NCBI RefSeq assembly: GCF_042665095.1
Contig: NZ_JBHTBV010000011.1
Direction: 5' to 3' (one strand)
DNA: 64,000 nucleotides
Source: Gordonibacter pamelaeae
Lineage (GTDB): Bacteria > Actinomycetota > Coriobacteriia > Coriobacteriales > Eggerthellaceae
Shown piece by piece: positions 8,078-16,398 of this stretch. Below the pieces are notes generated by a model, which was given only the letters and a program-made list of their open reading frames with translations, was not told the DNA's origin and made no database searches. Position 1 is the stretch's first letter; each line of letters opens with the position of its first letter. A program made the translations under genes and the position numbers.

Positions 8078-8533
8078 ATGGACATCGAGTATCCCTGCGG
8101 CAAGGACGTCGTCGAGGCGGTGCTGCCGCATCGCGACCCGTTTTGCTGGGTGAGCCGGGTAGTCGCGTGCGAGCCGGGCGTCGAGGTGACGGCCGAGCTC
8201 GACGTGGACCCTGCGCTGCCGCTGTTCAAGGGACACTTCCCGGGTCATCCGGTGCTGCCGGGCGTCGTCATCATGGAGGCGCTCGCGCAGGCGGCCTCGT
8301 TCTGCATCCTCGTGGAGCGCGGCGCCGAGGGTTCCATCGGGTTCCTCACCGGCATCGACGGCGCGAAGTTCCGCCGCCAGGTGGAGCCGGGCGAGACGCT
8401 TACCCTGAAGGGGCGCATCGTGAAGTCCTCGTCGCGCCTGTGCGTGGCCGAGGTGGAGGCGAGCGTCGACGGTGCGGTGTGCGCGACAGCCACCCAGAAG
8501 TACGTGCTGGCGAAGGCGGAAGCGCAGGCATGA
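8078..8533 (+). CDS. fabZ: 3-hydroxyacyl-ACP dehydratase
   Basis: FabZ dehydrates 3-hydroxyacyl-ACP to the trans-2-enoyl product used by FabK. The 151-residue hot-dog-fold protein contains the LPHRDPF motif, the catalytic His53 in KGHFPGHPVLPG and Glu67 in VIMEALAQ. The ATG at 8078 has GAAAGGAGCC upstream; the longer upstream reading frame is not the gene. It is separated from fabF by about 200 bases of hairpin-rich DNA, unlike the tight spacing elsewhere in the operon. Confidence 0.95.
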   Translation: MDIEYPCGKDVVEAVLPHRDPFCWVSRVVACEPGVEVTAELDVDPALPLFKGHFPGHPVLPGVVIMEALAQAASFCILVERGAEGSIGFLTGIDGAKFRRQVEPGETLTLKGRIVKSSSRLCVAEVEASVDGAVCATATQKYVLAKAEAQA

Positions 8534-8571
8534 GGCGCAGGTGTCCCGAGGCAAGAGGCAAGGAGCATCCG

Positions 8572-11136
8572 ATGAGGCAACGCAAGCAGAACTACATCAC
8601 GCTCTCCTGCGACGGCGAGGTCGTCCCGCAGCGCGGTGCGGCAGCCCCCGCGCCGGAGTCGGCCGACGTCGCCTACCGCCTGTCGCGCATGGTGGAGGAG
8701 GCTGCGGCTGCGCTGCCGCTCGCCCCGAATGCGCTCGAGGCGGCCGACGCGTCCGAGTACACGGCGGTCGCCCCGGGCGAGGCCCAGGCCAGCTCGCGGG
8801 CGCGCGTCGCGGCCGATGCGCAGGCCGGCGCCCCCGCGACGGCCGCCCAGCCCGTGGCGCTCGTGATGGCCCGCTCCAAAGCGGCCAAGCGCCTGCTGCA
8901 GGCCGTGGCCGATGCGGGCTTCTGTGCCTGCGCCGTGTACACGCAGGACCGTCGCGGGGAAGGGTACCTCAAGGCGGCTCAGCGCACGGTGTGCTTGGGC
9001 GAGCGCTACTCCGACGCGCTCTTCGGCAACGGCCATGCCGTGCTGCAGGCGGCGGACGAATGCGGCGCCGCAGTGGTGCTTCTCTCCGACGAGGCGCTTC
9101 CCCTGGCCGAGGTGGACAGCTTCCTCGCCCGCGCCGCCGCGCGGGGCGTGCGCGTGTTCCGCGCGATGAGCCCGGACGCGCCGGCCCTCGGCTGGATACT
9201 CTGCTCCACCGACAAGCCGCCGCTCGACGACGGCACGTGGCGCACCTGCCAGCGCTGCGGGCTCTCGTTCGACGAGGCGAGCCTCGCATCGGGGCACTCC
9301 ACGTGCCCGTCGTGCGGCGGCTACTTCCGCATGTCGTCGGCCGAGCGCATTGACGACACGCTCGACGCGGGCAGCTTCGAGGAATGGAACCGCTCCGTGC
9401 CCGAGACCGATCCGCTGGGCTTCCCGGGCTACGGCGGCAAGCTGGCGGCGCAGCGCGCCAAGACGGGGCTCGAGGAGGCCGTGCGCACGGGCGAGGGCCG
9501 CATCGCGGGTCTGCGCGTGGCCGTGGGCATCATGGAGTCGCAGTTCTTCATGGGCTCCATGGGCTCGGTGGTGGGCGAGAAGCTGTGCCGGCTGGTGGAG
9601 CGCGCCACCGACGAGCGCCTGCCCGTCGTGATCTTCACGGCCTCGGGCGGCGCGCGCATGCAGGAGGGCCTCGTGTCGCTCATGCAGATGGCGAAGGTGT
9701 CGTGCGCGCTGGCACGCCACGGCGAGGCGGGGCTGCCGTACCTCTCGGTGCTCACCGACCCCACCACGGGCGGCGTGACCGCGTCGTTCGCCATGCAGGG
9801 CGACGTGGTCCTGGCCGAGCCGGGCGCCCTCATCGGCTTCGCGGGCCAGCGCGTCATCAGGGACACCATCAAGCAGGAGCTGCCCGAGGGCTTCCAGACG
9901 GCCGAGTTCGCGCTCGAGCACGGCCTGATCGACGCCATCGTGGAGCGCTCGGAGATGCGCTCGACGCTCGCTCACCTGCTGGCCATCCACCTGGCCACCG
10001 CGAGGTCGAACCGCGGCGCGCACGAGCCGGGCGACTGCGCCATCCTCGTGGACTTCCAGACGGTGCGCGACAACCTGGAGCATGGCACCGACACGTACAA
10101 CACGGTGACGTACGGCCTGCTGGAGCCCGAGGGCGGCCTGCCGTTCGGCGAGTCGTCCCCCTGGCGTCCGCGCCGCGCCCAGCAGCTGCTGGGCGGCCTG
10201 GCGGGGCGCCTGGAGCGGAAGGCCTCCGGCGCCGTGTCGCCAAAGCGCCTGGGGAAGGTTCTCGCCCGCGGCGGCTTCGACGCCGAGGGTGGCGCTTCGC
10301 TCGAGGTGAACGGGGCGCCCGCTGACATCTCCGCCGCCGCGGCCGTCGATCCCGGCAACCGCGCCTGGCAGAGCGTGCAGCTGGCGCGCAACGTGCACCG
10401 GCCCACGGCGCGCGCCTACATCGACGCGTTCGTTGACGGCTTCATCGAGCTGCACGGCGACCGCTCCTTCGGCGACGACGCGGCCGTGGTGGCGGGTGTC
10501 GGCTGGATCGGCGGGCGGGCCGTGACGGTGATCGCGCAGGAGAAGGGGGCCGACCTGAAGGAGCGCATCCGCCGCAACTTCGGCTGCCCGCAGCCGGAGG
10601 GGTACCGCAAGTCCCTGCGCCTCATGCGCCAGGCCGAGAAGTTCGGCCGTCCCGTCGTGTGCCTCGTTGACACGCAGGGCGCGTTCTGCGGCATGGAGGC
10701 CGAGGAGCGCGGGCAGGGCAACGCCATCGCCGACAACCTGCTGGCCCTGGCCGGCTTGCGCGTGCCCGTGGTGAGCGTGCTGGTGGGCGAGGGCGGAAGC
10801 GGCGGGGCGCTCGCGCTCGCGCTGGCCGACCGCGTGGCCATGCAGGAGCACGCGGTGTACTCGGTGCTCTCGCCGGAGGGCTTCGCGTCCATCCTCTGGA
10901 AGGATCGCACCCGCGCCCCCGAGGCGGCCGCCGTCATGAAGATGAGCGCCGCGGAGGCGTGCCAGATGGGCATCGTGGACGCCGTGCTCTCCGAGGGTCC
11001 CGCCCCCGCCCACGAGAACCCGGAGGCCGCCGCCGAGCAGGTGCGCGCCTACGTGAGCGCCGCCCTGGCCGAGCTCGCCGAGCAGCCGACGGAGGCTCTG
11101 CTGCAAGCCCGCTACGAGCGCTTCGCGAAATTCTAA
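8572..11136 (+). CDS. accDA: Acetyl-CoA carboxylase carboxyltransferase, AccD-AccA fusion with an extra N-terminal domain
   Basis: This 854-residue protein makes malonyl-CoA by transferring CO2 from carboxybiotin to acetyl-CoA. AccD (beta) occupies about 220-500. It starts with a four-cysteine zinc ribbon (CQRCG...CPSCG near 226-248) and includes the FTASGGARMQEG and PTTGGVTASFA motifs. AccA (alpha) occupies about 590-850, with GSGGALALALADRVAM and the ATIL-type end. Both subunits are normally separate proteins in most bacteria. Residues 1-215 are not part of either subunit; the segment from about 95 to 200 (LVMARSKAAKRLLQAV..., GERYSDALF...) resembles the pre-ATP-grasp N-domain of biotin carboxylase without its catalytic part. 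No accB or accC is nearby. Confidence 0.9.
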   Translation: MRQRKQNYITLSCDGEVVPQRGAAAPAPESADVAYRLSRMVEEAAAALPLAPNALEAADASEYTAVAPGEAQASSRARVAADAQAGAPATAAQPVALVMARSKAAKRLLQAVADAGFCACAVYTQDRRGEGYLKAAQRTVCLGERYSDALFGNGHAVLQAADECGAAVVLLSDEALPLAEVDSFLARAAARGVRVFRAMSPDAPALGWILCSTDKPPLDDGTWRTCQRCGLSFDEASLASGHSTCPSCGGYFRMSSAERIDDTLDAGSFEEWNRSVPETDPLGFPGYGGKLAAQRAKTGLEEAVRTGEGRIAGLRVAVGIMESQFFMGSMGSVVGEKLCRLVERATDERLPVVIFTASGGARMQEGLVSLMQMAKVSCALARHGEAGLPYLSVLTDPTTGGVTASFAMQGDVVLAEPGALIGFAGQRVIRDTIKQELPEGFQTAEFALEHGLIDAIVERSEMRSTLAHLLAIHLATARSNRGAHEPGDCAILVDFQTVRDNLEHGTDTYNTVTYGLLEPEGGLPFGESSPWRPRRAQQLLGGLAGRLERKASGAVSPKRLGKVLARGGFDAEGGASLEVNGAPADISAAAAVDPGNRAWQSVQLARNVHRPTARAYIDAFVDGFIELHGDRSFGDDAAVVAGVGWIGGRAVTVIAQEKGADLKERIRRNFGCPQPEGYRKSLRLMRQAEKFGRPVVCLVDTQGAFCGMEAEERGQGNAIADNLLALAGLRVPVVSVLVGEGGSGGALALALADRVAMQEHAVYSVLSPEGFASILWKDRTRAPEAAAVMKMSAAEACQMGIVDAVLSEGPAPAHENPEAAAEQVRAYVSAALAELAEQPTEALLQARYERFAKF

Positions 11137-11157
11137 CGGCCGCCCGGCCGGGGGGGC

Positions 11158-11251
11158 GTGACAGGGGGACGGGGATAATGTCACGCTCCCGAACGTCTTG
11201 CGCAGCCCTGTCGCACAGGGGAGCGTGACATTATCCCCGTCCCCCTGTCAC
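11158..11251. repeat. Perfect 33-bp inverted repeat between convergent genes
   Basis: The left arm 11158-11190 and the right arm 11219-11251 are exact reverse complements, with a 28-base centre. The centre contains a smaller hairpin, CCCTGT-CGC-ACAGGG (11206-11220). The arms carry the GTGACAGGGGGACGGGG type of sequence seen in scattered intergenic REP-like palindromes of anaerobes. It sits between the ends of accDA (+) and the SNF2 gene (-), a place suited to a bidirectional terminator. Confidence 0.85.
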
Positions 11252-11274
11252 CTGCTGCCATGCCCGGATCCTCG

Positions 11275-14200
11275 CTACCCCTGCAAAAGGTCGATCAGGT
11301 CCTCGCGGGTGAGGCTGGCCAGCGAGACGCCGCCTGCGCCGACTATCTGCTCGGCCAGATCGCTTTTCGCCTCCTGGAGGCGCATGATGCGCTCCTCGAT
11401 GGTGCCCTTCGCGATGACCTTCTGCACGCTCACCACCTTATCCTGGCCGATGCGGTGCGCGCGGTCGGTGGCCTGGTTCTGCGCGGCGGCGTTCCACCAG
11501 GGGTCGGCATGCACGACCACGGAGGCGCCCGTGAGGTTGAGGCCGGTGCCGCCCGCCTTGAGGGATACGAGGAACACGGGCGTGTCGTCGGCGTTGAAGG
11601 CGTTCACCAGCGCCAGGCGGCGCTTCTTCGGCGTGGCTCCCGTGATGGTGAAGTAGCCCACTCCTGCGGCGTCGAGCCGTTCCGCAATGCGGTCGAGGAA
11701 GCTGGTGAACTGGGAGAACACGAGCGTTTTCTCGCCGGCGTCCCGTGCGGAGGACACGAGCTCCATGATGGCGTCGAGCTTGGCCGCGCCCTTCTCGTAG
11801 TTCTCGTAGAGCAGGCGCGGGTCGCAGCACAGCTGCCGCAGCTTAGTGAGCTCGGCGAGCACCTCCACCTTGCGCTGGTCGAAGCTGCGGTCGTTCTTGT
11901 TCTTGCGCTGCGCGGTCAGCTCCTCGCGTAGCCGCTGCTCGTGCGCGGCGTACAGGCGCTGCTGCTCGCCTTCGAGCGGAGCGTACACGATGGATTCCAG
12001 CTTGTCGGGCAGCTCGCGCAGCACGTCGGTCTTCAGGCGGCGCAGCATGAACGGCCCTGCGATGGCCTGCAGGCGCCGTGCCGCCTCCTCGTCGCCGCCT
12101 ACGATGGGCAGCTCGAAGCGCTCGCGGAAGCGGTTGTACGGTCCCAGAAGGCCCGGCATGAGGAAGTCGAAGATGCTCCAGAGCTCGCTTAGGCGGTTCT
12201 CCATGGGCGTGCCGGTGAGCGCGAAGCGGTGGCGCGCCCGCACTCGCTTGACGGCGCGCGTGGTGAGGGTCGCCGGGTTCTTGATGTACTGCGCCTCGTC
12301 CAGCACGCAGCAGAACAGTTCGTGCTCCGCCCAGGCGGCTGCATCGATGCGCAGGAGGTCGTACGAGGTCACGAGCACGTCGCACCCGCCGCCTTCGAAG
12401 GCCTCGCGCCGCGACTGCACGCGCTCGCGTTTCGTGCCCGCCACGGCACGCACGTCGAGCTCGGGCGCGAACCGCTCGAACTCCGCGAGCCAGTTGTACA
12501 CGAGCGACGCGGGGCACACGATAAGGGAGGGGCCGACCGTGCGCGCCTCCTCTCGCCGGGCGAGCAGCAGGGTTATGAGCTGCACCGATTTGCCGAGGCC
12601 CATCTCGTCGGCCAGCACGCCGCCGAAGCCCGCGTCGCAGCGCGCCGAGAGCCAGCGGAAACCCTCGGCCTGGTAGGGCCGCAGGACGCCTGCGAGCGCC
12701 GGCGGCACGTCGTAGGCGCGCTCGTCGGCGGCGCGGAAGCCCTCCACGTAGCGCGTGAACGAGCGGTCGCGCGCAAGGTCGGCCTCCTCGTCGAGGTAGA
12801 ACGCGCGGTAGGCGGGCAGCTCCACCGAGCCTGCGGCCAACTCCTTGGCCGTGAGGCCCAAGTCGGCTGCGAGGCGGTCGAGCTGCGAGAGGTCGAAATC
12901 CTGCAAATCGAGGAACATCCCGTCGCGCAGCCGGTGGTACCGCTTGCGCTTGCGGTAGCTCGCCAGAAGCGACGCGAGCTCGCGGGCGGGCAGGTCGCCC
13001 GAATCCACCGTGAGGTTGACGAGGTTGCCCGCGAGCGACACGCCGAGCGTTACGCGCGGCTTCTTGTCGCGGATGAGGCGGTCGAACGCGGGCGTGGTGA
13101 ACACCGTGCCCAGCGCGCGGAACTCCGCCAGGCCGCCGAACAAAAGCGCGCCCACGGCCTCGTCGTCGGCGAGGGGAAGGGTGGCGTCCACCGCATCGAG
13201 GTACCTCGCCGCCAGCTCGCCCGCACGCGCCTCCAGGCGCTCGTCGCGCAGCGGGCCGGAGGGCTTCGGCGGGGTTTCCGTCTTCCTCGCCGCCGCTTCC
13301 GTTCCCGTGCCTGCTTTCGGCGCGCCCGCCCCTTCCCCCTGCGTCTCGAAACCGAACAGCAGATGGCGCACCTCGCCATAGGCTGCCCAGGCGTCGCAGG
13401 TCACGCGCGTGTCGTCGCGGTCGAAGAAGAACTCAAGCTGGCAGGGCACGGGCTTGTACGCCTCGATCTGGGCGGGCAGGTCCACGTGCAGGTGCCGCTC
13501 GATGGCCGGCAGCGCCGCCGCGCAGAACAGAGGCATGTCGGCCTCGGCCACGTAGAGGTCGCTCTCGCTGCTGTCGTAGACGTTGCGCAGGAAGTCGGCG
13601 CATTGGGCGAACTCGGGCGAGCAGTTGTGGAAGAGGCCGTCCTTCCACACGTAGAGGCGCTCACCCTGCGCGGCCAGCGCCAGAAAATCAGTGCGCTCGA
13701 CGAAGTAGCCGCCCCGATCGGCGGGCCTCAGGGCGACGGTGATGCGCGGGTCCTCATCGACGATGCGGGTGCGCATGGCTCGTCGCGCGCCGATCTCGTC
13801 CTCGTCCATGGCGAAATCCCGACCGGCCAGGAGATCGAGCAGCTCGACGGCCTCGGCATCCGTGAGCTCCAAGTCGCGCCCAACCACGTTCGAGGAGCGG
13901 TAGCGCCAGTACGCCGCCGCGCTCGTCTGCTCGCGCAGGGCCACGGCGCGGTCGAGGAAGCGCGCAATGTGACGGGCGTGCTCGGTGAGCTGGGCCGGCA
14001 CATGGTGGAACGCGAGCTTCTTGCCGTAGGAGAAGAACTCGCCCGTGCGCATGCGCTCGACGAAGTCGGAGATGCCCTTCATCACATAGGAGCCCTGCGG
14101 CCCCGAAAGGCGGAAGCGCGCCGACCACGAGCGGTAGCCGCAAGCGAGCGTCGTCTCGATGTCGACGTTTCCGATTGCCTCCTGCGCGCCGGCCAGCCGC

Positions 14201-14595
14201 TCCGCGCGCTTCATGAAGTCCTCGATGCAAGCCGAGGTCGTGCGCGTGCGCTGCGCCTGGTAGCCGAGGAACCGCTGAGGTGCGCGGCTGTAGGAGAGCA
14301 TCAGCGCCGCGCAGTGCTTGCACATGCCGTCGTGCTCGCGGTCGGCGGGGCAGGTGCAGGAATAGTCCAGCATGATGCCGCTGTCATCCTCGAAGCACAC
14401 CGATGTGCGGTAGCGGTCGTCCCAGCCGCTGCTCGAGGCCACGAACGCGGAAAGCGTGATCTCGTCGCCATCGTAGCGCACCTGCTTCGTGAGGATGTTG
14501 CGGTCGGAGGCGGCTATCTGCTCCGCACGTGCAAGGGTGCGCGCGGAGCAGATAGCCGCAAGGGCGTTCTCCGGGATCATCGGTGCTTTCCCCAC
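11275..14595 (-). CDS. SWIM zinc finger, SNF2-family helicase
   Basis: This 1106-residue DNA translocase is of the bacterial SNF2/RapA-like group with an N-terminal SWIM zinc finger. SWIM cysteines and histidine lie in YSCTCPADREHDGMCKHC near residue 80. The Walker A segment ADEMGLGKSVQLITLL is near 660, the DEAH-type box is LDEAQYIKN, and the last helicase motif is QATDRAHRIGQ near 1040. The start is taken as GTG with GGAG six bases upstream; an ATG five codons later is possible. Such proteins remodel protein-DNA complexes, and the specific role is unknown. It runs convergently with accDA. The middle contains an Ala/Pro/Thr-rich linker near 420-440. Confidence 0.88.
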   Translation of the reverse strand: MGKAPMIPENALAAICSARTLARAEQIAASDRNILTKQVRYDGDEITLSAFVASSSGWDDRYRTSVCFEDDSGIMLDYSCTCPADREHDGMCKHCAALMLSYSRAPQRFLGYQAQRTRTTSACIEDFMKRAERLAGAQEAIGNVDIETTLACGYRSWSARFRLSGPQGSYVMKGISDFVERMRTGEFFSYGKKLAFHHVPAQLTEHARHIARFLDRAVALREQTSAAAYWRYRSSNVVGRDLELTDAEAVELLDLLAGRDFAMDEDEIGARRAMRTRIVDEDPRITVALRPADRGGYFVERTDFLALAAQGERLYVWKDGLFHNCSPEFAQCADFLRNVYDSSESDLYVAEADMPLFCAAALPAIERHLHVDLPAQIEAYKPVPCQLEFFFDRDDTRVTCDAWAAYGEVRHLLFGFETQGEGAGAPKAGTGTEAAARKTETPPKPSGPLRDERLEARAGELAARYLDAVDATLPLADDEAVGALLFGGLAEFRALGTVFTTPAFDRLIRDKKPRVTLGVSLAGNLVNLTVDSGDLPARELASLLASYRKRKRYHRLRDGMFLDLQDFDLSQLDRLAADLGLTAKELAAGSVELPAYRAFYLDEEADLARDRSFTRYVEGFRAADERAYDVPPALAGVLRPYQAEGFRWLSARCDAGFGGVLADEMGLGKSVQLITLLLARREEARTVGPSLIVCPASLVYNWLAEFERFAPELDVRAVAGTKRERVQSRREAFEGGGCDVLVTSYDLLRIDAAAWAEHELFCCVLDEAQYIKNPATLTTRAVKRVRARHRFALTGTPMENRLSELWSIFDFLMPGLLGPYNRFRERFELPIVGGDEEAARRLQAIAGPFMLRRLKTDVLRELPDKLESIVYAPLEGEQQRLYAAHEQRLREELTAQRKNKNDRSFDQRKVEVLAELTKLRQLCCDPRLLYENYEKGAAKLDAIMELVSSARDAGEKTLVFSQFTSFLDRIAERLDAAGVGYFTITGATPKKRRLALVNAFNADDTPVFLVSLKAGGTGLNLTGASVVVHADPWWNAAAQNQATDRAHRIGQDKVVSVQKVIAKGTIEERIMRLQEAKSDLAEQIVGAGGVSLASLTREDLIDLLQG

Positions 14596-14836
14596 CTTCC
14601 TCTCCGAACGGGTGTACTAGTTCATCATACTACAGCACCGTCCGCGCGGGGGCGGCGGCCGGGGCCCGACGCGAAAACGGCATCGGGCTCGCAGTGGCCG
14701 GGTTGGATCGCGCAGCTGCGCCTCCATGGCCGCGCTATGCGCGTTCGCCGGGGGAGAGCGCCGCCATGGCCACCACGGCGCCGCTGAACCCGAGCGCGCT
14801 GACCGGTACGGGCGCCGCGATCATCGGTTCGCTGGC

Positions 14837-14847
14837 GGGGGGGGGGG
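14837..14847. repeat. G11 homopolymer tract, possible contingency tract
   Basis: Eleven consecutive G lie in the 307-base gap between the SNF2 and NUDIX genes. On the minus strand an ATG at 14867 with AGAGG upstream runs through the tract. With eleven bases the frame yields an Arg-rich, shadow-like product. With ten it yields a 43-residue peptide with a hydrophobic stretch (PVPVSALGFSGAVVAMAAL) ending near 14735. No other gene is supported in the gap. Confidence 0.45.
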
Positions 14848-14902
14848 CTGTACGCGCCGGCGATCATGCCTCTTTCCGTTCGTCCGGGAGGATCCCGCCC
14901 TG

Positions 14903-15475
14903 TCAGAGCGCGACGCCTGCCAGCTTCCCGATAAGCTTGCGGTAGATGCGGTCCACGATCCACGGCTCGGTGGACACGGTGCAGACGTCGTCCAGATCGA
15001 CCCACCGCACGCCGCTGTTCTCGTCGGGCTTGACGCGCAGCGGCTCCTCCGGCGAGGCCACCGCCAGGTACGTGACGTTCAAATGGAGGTGCGAGCCCAC
15101 GTAGCGCCCGCGCTTCTCGTGGCCGTCCACGGTGAGCACCTCGAGCGAGAAGATGCCGCCCGGCCCGCTCGGCACGAGCCGGGCGCCGGCCACGCCCGTC
15201 TCCTCCTCGAGCTCGCGCAGCGCCACGCGCGCCAGGTCGCGCTCGCCGTCCGCATGCCCGCCGATCCAGCTCCACGAGTCGTAGAGGTTGTGGTACACCA
15301 TGAGCGTGCGCTGCTTGGCAGGGTCGACCGTCCAGATCGAGCATGCCATATGCGCCGGTGCCGAGCGGTCGAACACGTGCGGGTCGTTCGCGAGCGCGCG
15401 CAGGATGGCCAGCCGGTCGACGGCCTCCTGCTCGTTGAAGGGCTCGTAGGCGCGTATGTCGTCGATGAGGGCCAT
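14903..15475 (-). CDS. NUDIX hydrolase
   Basis: This 190-residue protein cleaves a nucleoside-diphosphate-linked substrate. The Nudix box runs from GHADGERDLARVALRELEEE to TGV, matching GX5EX7REUXEEXGU with the gap extended by one or two residues before the RELEEE helix. The N-terminal 60 residues precede a WTVDPAKQRTLMVYHN strand. The ATG at 15475 has no Shine-Dalgarno. Instead a good promoter ends six bases before the ATG, so the mRNA would begin at or next to the start codon (leaderless). An upstream ATG at 15523 lies before the promoter and is rejected. The substrate cannot be told from sequence. Confidence 0.85.
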   Translation of the reverse strand: MALIDDIRAYEPFNEQEAVDRLAILRALANDPHVFDRSAPAHMACSIWTVDPAKQRTLMVYHNLYDSWSWIGGHADGERDLARVALRELEEETGVAGARLVPSGPGGIFSLEVLTVDGHEKRGRYVGSHLHLNVTYLAVASPEEPLRVKPDENSGVRWVDLDDVCTVSTEPWIVDRIYRKLIGKLAGVAL

Positions 15476-15481
15476 AGGGGC

Positions 15482-15510
15482 ATTGTACGCGCCCAGCGTT
15501 GGTGGTGCAA
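15482..15510 (-). promoter_or_regulatory. Promoter of the NUDIX gene, leaderless architecture
   Basis: On the minus strand TTGCAC (15510-15505), a 17-base spacer and TACAAT (15487-15482) form a near-consensus promoter. The -10 ends six bases before the ATG at 15475. Confidence 0.6.
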
Positions 15511-15541
15511 CGGAGCTGGGCATACATAGTTCCCATCGTGA

Positions 15542-15760
15542 TCAACCCGGTTTCTCGTCGGGAAAGTATCCCAAGATGTCCCCTGGCTCGCATTCGAGTT
15601 CTCGGCAGAGTGCGTTCAGTGTCGAGAACCGAATCGACCTCACCCTGCCCGTCTTGATGCGGGAGAGGTTGACCGGGGTGATCCCGACCCTCGCCGCGAG
15701 CTCGACGGTGCCTGCGCCGCGCTTTTCCATCATGCGGCCGAGCTTGGAGACGACGGCCAT
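15542..15760 (-). CDS. Small XRE/Cro-CI-type regulator
   Basis: This 72-residue single-domain DNA-binding protein has an HTH from about 17 to 60 (TVELAARVGITPVNLSRIKTG is the recognition region) and a short acidic tail, ECEPGDILGYFPDE. That tail is typical of the YozG-like group of Cro/CI proteins. The ATG at 15760 has a strong AAGGAGGGG ribosome site; longer upstream frames are discounted. It is the first of three small HTH genes within 1.1 kb. No partner toxin is obvious. Confidence 0.8.
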   Translation of the reverse strand: MAVVSKLGRMMEKRGAGTVELAARVGITPVNLSRIKTGRVRSIRFSTLNALCRELECEPGDILGYFPDEKPG

Positions 15761-15854
15761 GAGCCCCTCCTTTCCGATCCGGGACAACGGGTGTTCGACG
15801 ATACCGCTCCGGGTGTCAAATAGACCCCCAAAGTGGACTATTAGAGCAGCAGTG

Positions 15855-16094
15855 ATGCGCAAACATGGGCGAATGCGCACATCGTCCGAAACGCAGAGGA
15901 GGCTCGGCCTTAGGATCAAGGACCTACGCGAGGAGCGGGGCCTGTCGCAGTACGCCTGCGCCCCCTTGCTCGGGGTGTCGCGGACCTATCTGGCCGACGT
16001 CGAATGCGGCAGGCGCAACGTGAGCCTGGCCACGCTCGATTCGATCGCCCGCGGGTTGGGCATCTCCCTGGAGGAGCTTCTCAAAGGCGTCTAG
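15855..16094 (+). CDS. Small XRE-family regulator
   Basis: This 79-residue HTH protein carries LGLRIKDLREERGLSQYACA followed by the recognition helix LLGVSRTYLADVECGRRNV and the tail LGISLEELLKGV. ATG codons at 15855 and 15873 are both in frame and neither has a clear Shine-Dalgarno. It is divergent from the XRE gene at 15542-15760, so their shared 94-base gap should contain both promoters. It resembles the XRE protein at 32558-32794 (GLRIKDLR, RTYLA, GGRNVTL), which suggests a duplicated or co-acquired family. Its end overlaps the minus-strand small gene by four bases. Confidence 0.72.
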   Translation: MRKHGRMRTSSETQRRLGLRIKDLREERGLSQYACAPLLGVSRTYLADVECGRRNVSLATLDSIARGLGISLEELLKGV

Positions 16095-16306
16095 CGAGCA
16101 GGTCCGCCGCCTCCCCGAGGCGCGAGGCGCCCGAGCCCAGAACCTCCCTTCATCATCGCGTTGACGCGGAGGGCACCGAACGTGTCGAGTCCCTCGTTTT
16201 CCAGTCGCCCGCCGTACAGCTCCAAGCACACGACGAGTCGCTCCAGTACGGCCTTCGCCTTGTCGGCGGCTCTCTCGGCATCCGCCGCCCCCTCCAGCTC
16301 GACCAT
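16091..16306 (-). CDS. Small protein of unknown function
   Basis: This would be a 71-residue protein whose first half (EGAADAERAADKAKAVLERLVVC) looks helical and whose end is Gly/Arg-rich. GGAGGGG stands six bases before the ATG at 16306, which is the main support. A GTG at 16358 in another frame gives SDLDEIVSALSGGGEQ and then degenerates, so a frameshifted longer gene is possible. It converges with the preceding XRE gene. Confidence 0.4.
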   Translation of the reverse strand: MVELEGAADAERAADKAKAVLERLVVCLELYGGRLENEGLDTFGALRVNAMMKGGSGLGRLAPRGGGGPAR

Positions 16307-16354
16307 GCTGCTCCCCTCCGCCGGACAGGGCGGAAACGATTTCGTCAAGGTCAC

Positions 16355-16364
16355 TCACATGTGA
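16355..16364. promoter_or_regulatory. Palindrome upstream of an XRE gene
   Basis: TCACATGTGA is a perfect 10-bp palindrome 34 bases before the XRE gene at 16399, flanked by a further GTCAC and GTGAC. It is a candidate operator for that regulator or its neighbours. Confidence 0.3.
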
Positions 16365-16398
16365 CTATGACGAATAGTCTAGCGCATACCCTTGGCAC

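Noticed and set aside
8245..11184. 979-residue minus-strand open frame opposite accDA
   Set aside because: It is a long antisense shadow of a high-GC gene: Arg/His/Gly-rich, no domains, no ribosome site.
12229..14787. 852-residue plus-strand open frame opposite the SNF2 gene
   Set aside because: Antisense shadow with repetitive Arg/Ala/Val composition; the SNF2 motifs on the other strand are unambiguous.
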